Assembly (NCBI RefSeq): GCF_003664005.1
Contig: NZ_RCCJ01000001.1
Location: forward strand, 806,001-870,000
DNA: 64,000 nucleotides
Reading direction: 5' to 3'
From: Hydrogenivirga caldilitoris
GTDB taxonomy: Bacteria; Aquificota; Aquificia; Aquificales; Aquificaceae
Below, in pieces: positions 17,027 through 25,904 of the stretch; position 1 is the stretch's first letter, and each line of letters begins with the position of its first letter. The position numbers and the translations under genes are program-made. The notes below the pieces were generated by a model. The model ran no database searches. It was given only the letters and a program-made list of their open reading frames with translations, and was not told where the DNA came from.

Positions 17027-17036
17027 TCTCACTGCT

Positions 17037-17690
17037 ATGAACCTTAGCGAAGCTATATTATCCATTCCTGCCTTAATGATAGCGGTCATACTCCATGAAG
17101 TAGCCCACGGTTGGGTAGCTTACAGGATGGGAGACCCAACAGCCAAGCTCGCGGGAAGATTGACCCTCAATCCTATTCCCCACATTGACCCAGTTGGAAC
17201 CCTGATACTCCCAGCGATGTTCATAGTTCTAAACTCACCGGTGATATTTGGTTGGGCAAAACCCGTTCCTATAAATCCTCTAAACTTTAGGGACTTACGG
17301 ATTGGTACTTTCCTGACTTCCATAGCGGGTGTTGTTATGAACCTCACCCTTGCGGTAGGTTTCGGAATTACCTACAGAGTTCTTTCGGGACTTTCTGAGA
17401 GTGTTGACCCTTTTGTTGCTAACTCGGTCATCTATCCCATGCTCATTTTCTCTGCAAAATCTGTGCTTATAAATCTTATCCTGGCTCTCTTTAACATAAT
17501 ACCCATACCTCCTCTGGACGGAAGCAAAGCGCTGATGAGCTTTCTTTCCTTCAAATACTGGGAGGTTTTTTACAAGTATGAAGTTTACGGTTTCCTCGTT
17601 ATAACCTTGCTACTTTTTACCGGCGTACTTGGAAAGCTCATATATCCACCCCTTGTATTCTTATACCACCTGATACTGGGAGGAGTATAA
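17037..17690 (+). CDS. Site-2 protease (M50) family membrane protease
   Basis: A 217-residue inner-membrane zinc metalloprotease of the small, PDZ-less M50B type. The zinc motif HEVAHGW (HExxH) is at about 23-29 and the third-ligand motif FNIIPIPPLDG at about 153-163. About five membrane segments. The frame is open for 103 codons upstream, but that region is antisense to rimP; MNLSEAILSIPAL at 17037 is the natural start with TATAAT 10 bases ahead. The substrate is unknown. Confidence 0.9.
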   Translation: MNLSEAILSIPALMIAVILHEVAHGWVAYRMGDPTAKLAGRLTLNPIPHIDPVGTLILPAMFIVLNSPVIFGWAKPVPINPLNFRDLRIGTFLTSIAGVVMNLTLAVGFGITYRVLSGLSESVDPFVANSVIYPMLIFSAKSVLINLILALFNIIPIPPLDGSKALMSFLSFKYWEVFYKYEVYGFLVITLLLFTGVLGKLIYPPLVFLYHLILGGV

Positions 17691-17705
17691 ACTTTGATAA
17701 AGGAC

Positions 17706-17711
17706 TATATT
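17706..17711 (+). promoter_or_regulatory. -10 box candidate for hemN
   Basis: TATATT lies 10 bases before the hemN ATG at 17722, in a 31-base gap without a Shine-Dalgarno; TTAAAT a few bases later is an alternative. Either gives a very short or no leader. Confidence 0.4.
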
Positions 17712-17721
17712 AAATAAGACC

Positions 17722-19092
17722 ATGAGAACTGTATTTGATAGGAAGCTTATAGAAAAGTATGACAGACCGGGTCCGAGATACACCAGTTATCCACCGGCAA
17801 CGGAGTTTACCGAGCAGGTTGGTGCCGAGGAGTATAGAGAACGTCTTCTAAGAAGCAACGATAGGAAGACCCCTCTCTCCCTATACTTCCATATACCCTT
17901 CTGTGAAAGCGGGTGTTACTACTGCGGATGCAACATAATAATTTCTCACAGGAAAGGTATAGAAAAACCCTACATAGAGAGAGTCTATAAAGAGATGGAT
18001 ATGGTATCTTCACTCCTTGATAAGGAGAGGAGAGTTGAGCAACTCCACTGGGGAGGTGGAACACCTAACTACCTTGAGCCTGAAGAGATAAAAGAGTTCA
18101 TGGAGGAGATAAGGAGCAGGTTCGTTTTCTCAGAAGATGCCGAGGTGAGCATAGAGATAGACCCGAGGTACGCAACCGATGAGCAGTTAAAAACTATTAG
18201 GGAGGTTGGTTTTAACAGGGTGAGCATGGGTCTTCAAGACCTTGATGAGAAGGTCCAAAGGGCTATAAACAGGATACAACCCTATGAGCTTATGGAGAGG
18301 TCTATGAAAAAGCTCAGAGAGCTTGGCTTCCACAGTATAAACCTTGACCTCATATACGGGTTGCCTTACCAGACCAAAGAGAGTTTTGAGAAAACGGTTG
18401 ACAAGGTTATAGAACTTGACCCTGACAGGATAGCAGTTTACAGCTTTGCTTACGTTCCCTGGGTAAAACCCATTCAAAAACATATAAATCCGGAAACCCT
18501 CCCCTCTCCCGAGGAGAAGCTGGCGATACTGGAGATGGTCATAGAAAGATTTCAAGATGCTGGCTACGTTTACATAGGTATGGATCACTTCGCCAAGCCT
18601 GAGGACGAACTTGCTGTTGCTCAAAGGGAGGGCAAGCTCTGGAGAAACTTCCAGGGTTACACTACAAGAAAGGGTGTTGAGCTTATAGGCTTTGGAGCAA
18701 CTTCTATAGGAATGCTGTACGACTCCTATTTCCAGAACTATAAAACCCTCAGAGAGTACAACGTGGCTATTGACGAGGATCGTCTTCCCGTATTTAGAGG
18801 TTACATCCTTAATGAGGATGACTTTATAAGGAGAGAGGTGATAATGGATATCATGTGCAATCTCGGTGTAAGCTTTTCCAGGATAGAGGAAACCTTCGGT
18901 ATAAATTTTGAAAGCTATTTTGAAAACGAGCTTGAAGAGCTAAAAGAGCTTGAAAAGGACGGACTTATAAAGGTGAAGGACAGAAGGATAGATATACTAC
19001 CCGTAGGCAGGCTCCTTATAAGGAATATAGCTATGGTTTTTGATATCCACCTGAGGTCAAAGAAGGAGTTGAGGTTCTCCAGAACTATATAA
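17722..19092 (+). CDS. hemN: Oxygen-independent coproporphyrinogen III dehydrogenase
   Basis: A 456-residue radical SAM enzyme that decarboxylates coproporphyrinogen III to protoporphyrinogen IX without oxygen. Seen: [15 protein letters not shown] (about 13-27), the cluster motif [10 protein letters not shown] (about 59-68, CxxxCxxC plus a fourth Cys), [10 protein letters not shown] and the substrate loop [15 protein letters not shown]. Length and features match true HemN rather than HemW. Heme supply for a microaerobic respiratory organism. Confidence 0.95.
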   Translation: MRTVFDRKLIEKYDRPGPRYTSYPPATEFTEQVGAEEYRERLLRSNDRKTPLSLYFHIPFCESGCYYCGCNIIISHRKGIEKPYIERVYKEMDMVSSLLDKERRVEQLHWGGGTPNYLEPEEIKEFMEEIRSRFVFSEDAEVSIEIDPRYATDEQLKTIREVGFNRVSMGLQDLDEKVQRAINRIQPYELMERSMKKLRELGFHSINLDLIYGLPYQTKESFEKTVDKVIELDPDRIAVYSFAYVPWVKPIQKHINPETLPSPEEKLAILEMVIERFQDAGYVYIGMDHFAKPEDELAVAQREGKLWRNFQGYTTRKGVELIGFGATSIGMLYDSYFQNYKTLREYNVAIDEDRLPVFRGYILNEDDFIRREVIMDIMCNLGVSFSRIEETFGINFESYFENELEELKELEKDGLIKVKDRRIDILPVGRLLIRNIAMVFDIHLRSKKELRFSRTI

Positions 19093-19119
19093 TGCTCATG
19101 GAGGATCTATGGGAGGTAA

Positions 19120-20037
19120 ATGGATACTCTGATTGAAACCAGAAACCTCACAAAAACTTACAGGTTAAAAAGGGGATTGTTCGGAAAAGAGGACATATAC
19201 GCCCTTAAGGATGTTTCCCTCTCAGTGAGAAGGTCTGAGATCTTGGGCGTGGTTGGCGAATCGGGTTCTGGCAAGAGTACACTTGGCAAGCTCATACTCC
19301 GACTTGAAAAACCCTCCTCCGGTGAAGTTGTCTTCATGGGTAAGGACGCTTTTAAAATAGGAAAGGAGTATACAAAGGAGGTTTCGGTAGTTTTTCAAGA
19401 CCCCAGAAGTTCCCTAAACCCTAGAATGAGGGTGAAGGAAATCATAGAAGAGCCATTGATAGTTCATGGCGTAAAAAATAGAAAGGATATACTTGAAGAG
19501 GTACTTCAGAAGGTTCAACTCCCCCTGGAGTTCCTTAACAGAAAGCCAGATGACCTATCGGGAGGACAGAGGCAAAGGGTTGCTATTGCAAGAGCCATCG
19601 CTTTGAAACCCAAATTGATAGTTGCAGATGAGCCCACAGCATCCCTTGACATGTCCGTTCAGCAAGAGATACTTAAGCTTTTTGAGAACTTGAAACACCA
19701 AGGTATAGCTTTCCTGTTCATAACCCACGATATCAGGGTTATAGACAAAATTGCTGACAGGGTAGCGGTAATATACGGAGGCATGCTTATGGAGTTAGGA
19801 CACAAAGAAGAAATTCTGAGTAACCCTCTACATCCATACACAAGATTCCTTTTGAGCAACGTTCCTGTAAAACACCCAAAATTCCGGAGAGAAGAGGACT
19901 TTAAAGAGGTTGAATACACAGTTCCTCAAGAGGGATGCCCCTTTGCACCCAGATGTCCTGATTACATGCAAGAATGCTCTAAAAGCGTTAGGAGGTCAGA
20001 GTTTAATGGAAGGCTCGTTAGCTGCAATTTATACTGA
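19120..20037 (+). CDS. ABC transporter ATPase, OppF/DppF type (orphan)
   Basis: A 305-residue ATP-binding subunit of the peptide/nickel importer family. Walker A GESGSGKST (about 47-55), Q-loop VVFQDPRSSLNPRMR, signature LSGGQRQRVAIARA (about 147-160), Walker B LIVADEPTASLD, and the C-terminal oligopeptide-ABC zone CPFAPRCPDYM. No permease, binding protein or OppD partner is adjacent, so it must act with components encoded elsewhere. GGGAGG precedes the ATG. Overlaps the next gene by 32 bases. Confidence 0.88.
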   Translation: MDTLIETRNLTKTYRLKRGLFGKEDIYALKDVSLSVRRSEILGVVGESGSGKSTLGKLILRLEKPSSGEVVFMGKDAFKIGKEYTKEVSVVFQDPRSSLNPRMRVKEIIEEPLIVHGVKNRKDILEEVLQKVQLPLEFLNRKPDDLSGGQRQRVAIARAIALKPKLIVADEPTASLDMSVQQEILKLFENLKHQGIAFLFITHDIRVIDKIADRVAVIYGGMLMELGHKEEILSNPLHPYTRFLLSNVPVKHPKFRREEDFKEVEYTVPQEGCPFAPRCPDYMQECSKSVRRSEFNGRLVSCNLY

Positions 20038-21274
20038 CATTCTAGTCTTCGTACTTCTTCTATTCGCTTCAGGGTTCTTCGCCTCTTCAGAGGTTGTATT
20101 CTTCAGCGTCAGCAAGCCCTTCCTAATGAAATACTCTAAGAGCAGACTGTATCGCCTGCTCATGGAACTCCTATCTAAACCAAAAGAAGTTCTTATATCC
20201 ATCCTTATAGGAAATGAGCTTGTTAACGTCCTCATATCCTCTTATGGAGCAAAGCTGTTTACCGAGAATTTAGGAAAGGAAGGTGCCCTCTTGTCAGCAG
20301 TTTTGATGTCCTTCTTGATATTTATTTTCGGGGAAACCTTGCCGAAAAATGCGGTTCTTCCCGTAGCCGACAGACTTTCCTTAATATACACGCCCGTGTT
20401 TTACCTCTTCCACACGATCATATTCCCTATTAGGCTCATCTTCCTGCTTCCCGTACAGAACCTCTTGAAGAAGCTCGGTGTTGATAGCAAGGAGGAAGTG
20501 TTTGAGCTCTCTGAAGAAAAGCTCCTGGGCATAATTGAGATGGGTATAGATGCCGGGGAGTTCTCAGAAGACGAAAGGATAATGATAAAGAAGGTCTTTG
20601 AAATGGATGAAGTTCTCGTCAGGGAAATAATGACCCCAAGACCTGACATATTCGCCCTGCCAGAAAACCTTAAGGTTGGAGAAGTTATAGAGGAGGTCAG
20701 AGGCAAAGGGCACAGCAGGATACCTGTCTATAAGGAAAAGCTTGACGATGTGACTGGAGTAGTTCACGTTAAGGACCTGCTACCTGTAAACAGGAACAAG
20801 GATAGAGTCTTAGGAGAGTTTAAAAGAGAAGTTCTTTTCGTGCCTGAAGTTATGAGCGTTGAGAGCCTCCTTCAGGAGTTAAGGAAAGCCAAAACTCAAA
20901 TGGCTATTGTGGTTGATGAGCACGGTGCAGTTTCTGGCTTGGTAACCATGTATGACGTGCTTAGATGGCTTTTGGGAGACGTACCTGAAGAATGGGAGGA
21001 AGAAAAGGAGATAGAGAAACTCTCCTACGATATGTTCAGGATAGAGGGTTCTGCCGACATAGAGGAGGTTGCTGAAGCTCTTGGTTTTGAGCTCCCTGAG
21101 GAGTATGACTACGATACGGTGAGCGGTTTTGTCATGGCAAATCTAAACAAGGTACCTGAGAAGGGGGATGAGTTTGAATACGATGGTTTCAAGTTCATAG
21201 TGGGAGAAGTAGAAAAGAATAGGGTCAAGGAGGTAATAGTAAAGGTCCTGAAAAGGGCTGAGGAAAAAACCTAA
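20006..21274 (+). CDS. CNNM/CorC-type transporter with CBS domains
   Basis: A 422-residue membrane protein: DUF21 (CNNM) membrane domain with about four helices including FFASSEVVFFSVSKPFL (about 17-33), then two CBS motifs (VREIMTPRPDIFALP about 205, and a second near 270) and a C-terminal CorC/HlyC domain (FRIEGSADIEEVAEAL onward). The family handles Mg2+ or Co2+ efflux. The ATG at 20006, preceded by AGGAGG at 10 bases, lies within the end of the ATPase gene. Confidence 0.88.
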   Translation: MEGSLAAIYTDILVFVLLLFASGFFASSEVVFFSVSKPFLMKYSKSRLYRLLMELLSKPKEVLISILIGNELVNVLISSYGAKLFTENLGKEGALLSAVLMSFLIFIFGETLPKNAVLPVADRLSLIYTPVFYLFHTIIFPIRLIFLLPVQNLLKKLGVDSKEEVFELSEEKLLGIIEMGIDAGEFSEDERIMIKKVFEMDEVLVREIMTPRPDIFALPENLKVGEVIEEVRGKGHSRIPVYKEKLDDVTGVVHVKDLLPVNRNKDRVLGEFKREVLFVPEVMSVESLLQELRKAKTQMAIVVDEHGAVSGLVTMYDVLRWLLGDVPEEWEEEKEIEKLSYDMFRIEGSADIEEVAEALGFELPEEYDYDTVSGFVMANLNKVPEKGDEFEYDGFKFIVGEVEKNRVKEVIVKVLKRAEEKT

Positions 21275-21312
21275 CCCCATATAGACTTAGAAAAAAGTTC
21301 GTAAGTTACAAA

Positions 21313-21352
21313 TATACTTCTCAAAATGAGCCTACCTAATCTAAGAAAGGAG
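21313..21352 (+). promoter_or_regulatory. dnaE promoter and ribosome binding site
   Basis: The 88-base gap before dnaE holds TATACT (21313-21318) and a strong AAGGAGG (from 21346) 10 bases before the ATG at 21363, so dnaE has a leader of about 38 bases, unlike the leaderless genes nearby. No clear -35 box is visible. Confidence 0.5.
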
Positions 21353-21362
21353 GCTATTATCA

Positions 21363-24300
21363 ATGAAAGTTATGAAAGAGGGGGTAAAGGATTTTGTTCA
21401 TCTCCACCTTCATACCCAGTTCTCGCTCCTGGATGGAGCTATTAAGATAGGAGACCTGGTAAGGAAGGCGAAGGAGTTCGGGTACAAAGCTGTAGGGGTG
21501 TCTGACCACGGAAACCTCTTCGGTTCCTACCAGTTTTATAAAGCCTTGAAGTCGGAGGGGATAAAACCTATAATCGGCATGGAGGCTTACTTCACCACCG
21601 GTTCAAGGTTTGACAGGAAGAGCAAAGGCAGCGAGGACAACATAACCGACAAATACAACCATCACCTGATACTTATAGCCAAGAACGATACGGGACTCAA
21701 GAACCTCTTTAAGCTATCAACCTTAGCCTACAAAGAAGGGTTCTACTACAAGCCCAGAATAGACTATGAGCTCCTTGAGAAGTATGGGGAAGGGCTCATA
21801 GCTCTTACCGCGTGTCTGAAAGGGGTTCCCACTTATTATGCTTCCATAAACGAGACCGAAAAAGCGAGGGAATGGGTAAGGAAATTCAAGGACATATTCG
21901 GGGAAGACCTGTACCTGGAGCTGCAGTCAAACGATCTTGACGAACAAGCTGTGGCTAACAGGAACCTTATAGATATAGCCAAAAAATACGGTGTGAAACT
22001 CATAGCAACCAACGATTCCCACTACCTTAACCCTGAGGACAAGGAAGCCCATACAGTTCTAATGGCTATACAGATGAAGAGAACCATACATGACATAACC
22101 AGAGGTGGATTCAGGTGTGCCAACGATGGATTACATTTTGCCTCTCCAGAAGAGGTATGGAGAAAGTTTGAAGGCAAATTTGATGGTTGGGAAAAGGCTC
22201 TTCTGAACACCCTTGAGGTGATGGAAAAGACCTCCGATTCTTTTGAGTTTTTTGAAAACAACTCCTACCTGCTCCCAGAATACAGCGTTCCTAAAGATAC
22301 AACCCTTGAAGAGCATTTAAAAGAACTCGCCGTAAAGGGATTAAAGCAGAGGATAGCCAGGGGGCAAGCAAAGAACTCTAAAGAGTATTGGGAAAGGCTT
22401 GAATACGAGCTTGATGTTATAAACCGTATAGGTTTTGCAGGCTATTTCCTTATAGTTCAGGATTTTATAAACTGGGCAAAGACCAACGGTATTCCCGTGG
22501 GACCAGGTAGGGGCTCTGCCGCAGGTTCACTTGTGGCTTACGCTGTAGGGATAACAGATGTGGACCCGATAAAGCATGGACTCCTCTTTGAAAGATTCCT
22601 CAACCCAGAGAGGGTCTCAATGCCAGATATAGACGTAGATTTCTGCCAGGACAACAGGGACAGAGTTATTGAGTATGTGAAGGAGAAGTACGGCAGGGAA
22701 AACGTAGCCCAGATCATAACCTACAACGTTATGAAGGCGAAACAAACGTTGAGAGATGTTGCGAGAGCTCTGGGACTACCCTATTCAACAGCCGACCAGC
22801 TTGCAAAACTCATACCCCAAGGCGATGTTCAGGGAACATGGCTGTCCCTTGAAGAGATGTACCAAACTCCCATAGAAGTTCTGAAGGAGCGTTATGGAGT
22901 CCATAGGGGGGATATAGAAGACAACGCAAACAAGTTCAGAAAGCTGTGTAAGGAAAACCCAGAGATAGAAAAGCTCGTCCAGATAGCTCTGAGACTTGAA
23001 GGGCTTACAAGGCATACCTCCCTTCATGCAGCAGGTGTGGTTATAGCTCCAAAGCCTCTGGATGAACTGGTACCTCTCTTCTACGATAGAGACGGAGCCG
23101 TAGCTACCCAATACGATATGACAAAGCTTGAGGACATGGGGCTCCTCAAGATGGACTTCCTCGGTCTTAAGACGCTTACCGAGCTGAAGGGTATGCGTGA
23201 CCTTGTTGAGGCAAGAAAGGGGGTAAGGGTTGATTTTCTTACCCTCCCCATGGATGACCCTAAGGTGTTTGAGCTCCTTCAAGAAGGGAACACTACAGGT
23301 GTATTCCAGCTTGAAAGCAGGGGAATGAAGGAACTCCTTAAAAGGCTTAAACCTGATAGTTTTGAAGATATAGTCGCCGTTCTCGCTCTCTACAGACCAG
23401 GTCCCCTAAAGAGTGGTCTTGTGGACAGGTATATAAACAGGAAACATGGCAAAGAGGCAGTTGAATACATCTTCCCAGAGCTTGAAGAGGTTTTAAGGGA
23501 AACTTACGGAGTCATAGTCTACCAGGAGCAGGTGATGAAAATGTCCCAAATACTGGCTGGTTTCACGCCAGGTGAGGCTGACACTCTCAGAAAAGCAATA
23601 GGAAAAAAGAAAAAGGACCTTATGGAACAGATGAGGGAAAAGTTCATAAAGGGTGCCGTTGATAGAGGTTTCCCTGAAAACAAGATCACAAAACTCTGGG
23701 AAGACATAGAGAAGTTTGCCTCCTATTCCTTCAATAAGTCTCACTCCGTAGCCTACGGATACATATCCTACTGGACAGCCTACATGAAAGCCCATCATCC
23801 TGCCGAATTCTTTGCGGTCAAACTCACCACTGAAAAAAACGATAACAAGTTTATAAATTTGATAAAAGATGCGAAGCTTATGGGTTTTGAGATACTCCCT
23901 CCCGATGTAAACAGGAGCGATGTAGGGTTCAAGATAGAGGGTGATAAGAAGATAAGGTTTGGTATAGGCAGGGTTAAGGGTGTGGGTGAAGAGGCTGCCA
24001 GGTCCATAGTTGATGCAAGGGATAGGGGAGAGTTTAGAGGCATACAGGACTTCGTGAGAAGAGTGGACGGTAGAAAGGTTAACAAAAAGGTTCTTGAATG
24101 TCTGGTAAAAGCTGGCGCTTTTGACTTTACGGGAAGCAGGAGGGAGGAGCTCCTTGAGAGACTCTCTTCCGGCAAGAGCACTGCAAACCTGGCTCAGAAC
24201 GCTCTCTTTGGTGGAGCACAAAAGAGGAAAAAAACAGACATAAACGATATTCTGAGAATGGAAAAGGAGGTCATAGGATTCTACATATCAGGACACCCTC

Positions 24301-24872
24301 TTGACAAGTACGACAGCCTCTTAGCTACGAAGTATACACCCATAGAGGAGATTGAAACCGCCGGAAAGGGTAGCACCTTGACTATAGCTGGTGTTATCTC
24401 AAACCTACAGGTTAAAAAAACGAAGAACGGAAACTATATGGCGATCTTCAACCTTATAGATAGAAGCGGTGTCTGTGAGGTCATTGTTTTCCCTGATGCC
24501 TATGAAGAATTTAAGGAGAGAATAAAAGAGGACAAGGTGGTGATAATAAAGGGGTATTCGGATGAAGATGAAGAGACGGAAAGTCTCAAGTTTATAGCCC
24601 AGGAGGTTCTATTACCGGAAGAGCTGACCAGAAACGGTAACGGTTACATAACCCTTATACTCAGAAGAGAAGATGCACTGAACGGTAAGATGGAAAAGTT
24701 AAAGGAGCTTCTTGAGAGGTTCAGTAACCCTGAGGGACTGCAAGTTGTCTTTGAAATAAAGGGAAAAGATTTCCACGCTGTTCTTCATCTGCCTCCAGAT
24801 TACAGGATAAACCCAAGTCCGGAATTCATAAATTTCCTAACAAAGAAATTGAAAATTAAAGTTGTAGTGTGA
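21363..24872 (+). CDS. dnaE: DNA polymerase III subunit alpha
   Basis: The 1169-residue replicative polymerase catalytic subunit. PHP domain HLHLHTQFSLLDGA (about 14-27) with the metal-binding histidines intact, as in thermophile DnaE with PHP proofreading or pyrophosphatase potential; Pol3 palm with GPGRGSAAGSLVAY (about 380) and PDIDVDF (421-427, catalytic Asp pair); helix-hairpin-helix region VKGVGEEAARSIV; an internal clamp-binding motif QNALF (945-949); C-terminal OB fold with LTIAGVISNLQVKKTKNGNYMAIF. Single gene with its own promoter. Confidence 0.98.
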   Translation: MKVMKEGVKDFVHLHLHTQFSLLDGAIKIGDLVRKAKEFGYKAVGVSDHGNLFGSYQFYKALKSEGIKPIIGMEAYFTTGSRFDRKSKGSEDNITDKYNHHLILIAKNDTGLKNLFKLSTLAYKEGFYYKPRIDYELLEKYGEGLIALTACLKGVPTYYASINETEKAREWVRKFKDIFGEDLYLELQSNDLDEQAVANRNLIDIAKKYGVKLIATNDSHYLNPEDKEAHTVLMAIQMKRTIHDITRGGFRCANDGLHFASPEEVWRKFEGKFDGWEKALLNTLEVMEKTSDSFEFFENNSYLLPEYSVPKDTTLEEHLKELAVKGLKQRIARGQAKNSKEYWERLEYELDVINRIGFAGYFLIVQDFINWAKTNGIPVGPGRGSAAGSLVAYAVGITDVDPIKHGLLFERFLNPERVSMPDIDVDFCQDNRDRVIEYVKEKYGRENVAQIITYNVMKAKQTLRDVARALGLPYSTADQLAKLIPQGDVQGTWLSLEEMYQTPIEVLKERYGVHRGDIEDNANKFRKLCKENPEIEKLVQIALRLEGLTRHTSLHAAGVVIAPKPLDELVPLFYDRDGAVATQYDMTKLEDMGLLKMDFLGLKTLTELKGMRDLVEARKGVRVDFLTLPMDDPKVFELLQEGNTTGVFQLESRGMKELLKRLKPDSFEDIVAVLALYRPGPLKSGLVDRYINRKHGKEAVEYIFPELEEVLRETYGVIVYQEQVMKMSQILAGFTPGEADTLRKAIGKKKKDLMEQMREKFIKGAVDRGFPENKITKLWEDIEKFASYSFNKSHSVAYGYISYWTAYMKAHHPAEFFAVKLTTEKNDNKFINLIKDAKLMGFEILPPDVNRSDVGFKIEGDKKIRFGIGRVKGVGEEAARSIVDARDRGEFRGIQDFVRRVDGRKVNKKVLECLVKAGAFDFTGSRREELLERLSSGKSTANLAQNALFGGAQKRKKTDINDILRMEKEVIGFYISGHPLDKYDSLLATKYTPIEEIETAGKGSTLTIAGVISNLQVKKTKNGNYMAIFNLIDRSGVCEVIVFPDAYEEFKERIKEDKVVIIKGYSDEDEETESLKFIAQEVLLPEELTRNGNGYITLILRREDALNGKMEKLKELLERFSNPEGLQVVFEIKGKDFHAVLHLPPDYRINPSPEFINFLTKKLKIKVVV

Positions 24873-24908
24873 AATTTCACCTCAAACTTACGGTTTGCTG
24901 GCTATAAT
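24869..24908 (+). promoter_or_regulatory. Promoter of the lipoprotein/MltC cluster, with a 12-base palindrome upstream
   Basis: TATAAT at 24903-24908 is followed by an AAAGGAGGGTGG ribosome site before the ATG at 24932. A perfect palindrome GTGAAATTTCAC (24869-24880) spans the dnaE stop and sits just upstream of where a -35 box would be. A palindrome this short can occur by chance; an operator role is only a possibility. Confidence 0.5.
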
Positions 24909-24931
24909 AAATGCTAAAGGAGGGTGGAACG

Positions 24932-25519
24932 ATGAAAAGAACTTTAGCCTTTTCCCTCGCAGGGCTTGTCAGTGTGGCTCTTATAAGCTCCTGTGGAGGA
25001 AAGAAAGAGGTGGCTACAGGTTTTGAGGGAGACCCATGTTTGAAGGATGCTCCTGCATGGGTTTTAAATCCGCAGGTTGAGGGTTCAAAGGTAGCCGCCG
25101 TTGGCTCTGCAAAAATAGGGAAGGCAGGTCTGCAATTCGCCAGGACTGAAGCTTTAGCCAATGCAAGAGACGAACTTGCCAGGATGATAGAGATAAGGGT
25201 AAAGAACATGGTGAAGAACTTCATGCAGGTTACAGGTGTTGGAGACGCGGAAACAGTTGACAGGGTCTCTGTTCAGGTATCAAAACAGGTCGCCTATCAG
25301 ACGATAAGAGGGTCCAAGCAGGTGGCCATATGGCAGTCTCCCTGCGCAGAGCTCTTCGTTCTTGTCGGAGTTGACCCCCAAATGGTAAAAGATTTCATAA
25401 AGACACAGGTAGAAACAAGCCTAAGGAATGAACAGGCTCTCTGGCAGCTTTATCAGGCTAAGAAAGCCCATGAAGAACTTGACAAGGAGATAGAGAAAGA
25501 GTTCAAGGGAGGACAGTGA
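24932..25519 (+). CDS. LPP20-family lipoprotein
   Basis: A 195-residue lipoprotein: signal MKRTLAFSLAGLVSVALISSC with lipobox Cys at 21. The body starts DAPAWVLNPQ and contains AVGSAKIGKAGLQFARTEALANARDELARMIE, the LPP20 domain pattern (Gly-x-Ala/Ser, then a helix of Ala-x-x-x-Ala-x-x-Glu repeats). Known LPP20 proteins are surface or outer-membrane lipoproteins of unclear function. Strong ribosome site. Followed at once by a second, shorter LPP20-like gene. Confidence 0.85.
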   Translation: MKRTLAFSLAGLVSVALISSCGGKKEVATGFEGDPCLKDAPAWVLNPQVEGSKVAAVGSAKIGKAGLQFARTEALANARDELARMIEIRVKNMVKNFMQVTGVGDAETVDRVSVQVSKQVAYQTIRGSKQVAIWQSPCAELFVLVGVDPQMVKDFIKTQVETSLRNEQALWQLYQAKKAHEELDKEIEKEFKGGQ

Positions 25520-25520
25520 T

Positions 25521-25904
25521 ATAAGTCGGCTGGCCGCCCTTCTGGTTGCCTTTCTCCTCATAGGGTGTGGTGAAAAGAAACCCGAATGGGTTTATAGCTT
25601 CAAACCTGAAAAGGACAGCGTCTGCGGTATCGGCAGTGCGGGTATTCACATGAAGGGGATCGCATACCAAAGGGCTACAGCCATAGCAAGGGCAATTGAT
25701 GAGATTGCGAGACAGAAGGGAGTCACAGTAAACTCCCAGCTTGAATACTTCATGGAAGGGAGTTCTATGGGCGGCAATACATCAGCTCTTTCCGTATATA
25801 GCGTTCAGACAACCGAAGGGCAGACTATAAAAGCTCGCATTGTTGAAGCTTACTACGATAAAGAAAGTCAGCTCTTCTATGTCCTTATGTGTGAGGAGAA
25901 ATGA
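25521..25904 (+). CDS. Second LPP20-like lipoprotein, apparently initiated at AUA
   Basis: A 127-residue lipoprotein. The conserved body (PEWVYSFKPEKDSVCGIGSAGIHMKG, then AYQRATAIARAIDEIARQKG) and a complete signal peptide SRLAALLVAFLLIGC lie in one frame, but that frame has no ATG, GTG or TTG before the signal after the in-frame stop at 25491. An ATA at 25521 sits 8 bases after GGGAGG (25507-25512) and gives MSRLAALLVAFLLIGC. The first ATG (25650) would remove the lipobox. Either AUA is the start or a base differs in the real sequence. ATGA overlap with the next gene. Confidence 0.7.
   Translation: MSRLAALLVAFLLIGCGEKKPEWVYSFKPEKDSVCGIGSAGIHMKGIAYQRATAIARAIDEIARQKGVTVNSQLEYFMEGSSMGGNTSALSVYSVQTTEGQTIKARIVEAYYDKESQLFYVLMCEEK

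Noticed and set aside
16728-17036. N-terminal extension of the M50 protease
   Set aside because: The extension is antisense to rimP and unlike family N-termini; TATAAT and ATG at 17037 define the start.
21327-21443. Short open frame starting ATG just before dnaE and overlapping its start
   Set aside because: Different frame from dnaE, lacks its own ribosome site and gives a low-complexity peptide; the AAGGAGG clearly belongs to dnaE.
23493-24221. 242-codon open frame opposite dnaE
   Set aside because: Antisense to a conserved polymerase region; no recognisable protein features.
24869-24880. Perfect palindrome GTGAAATTTCAC as an operator
   Set aside because: Twelve-base palindromes are expected several times by chance in 64 kb and no second copy was noticed; noted only within the promoter entry.
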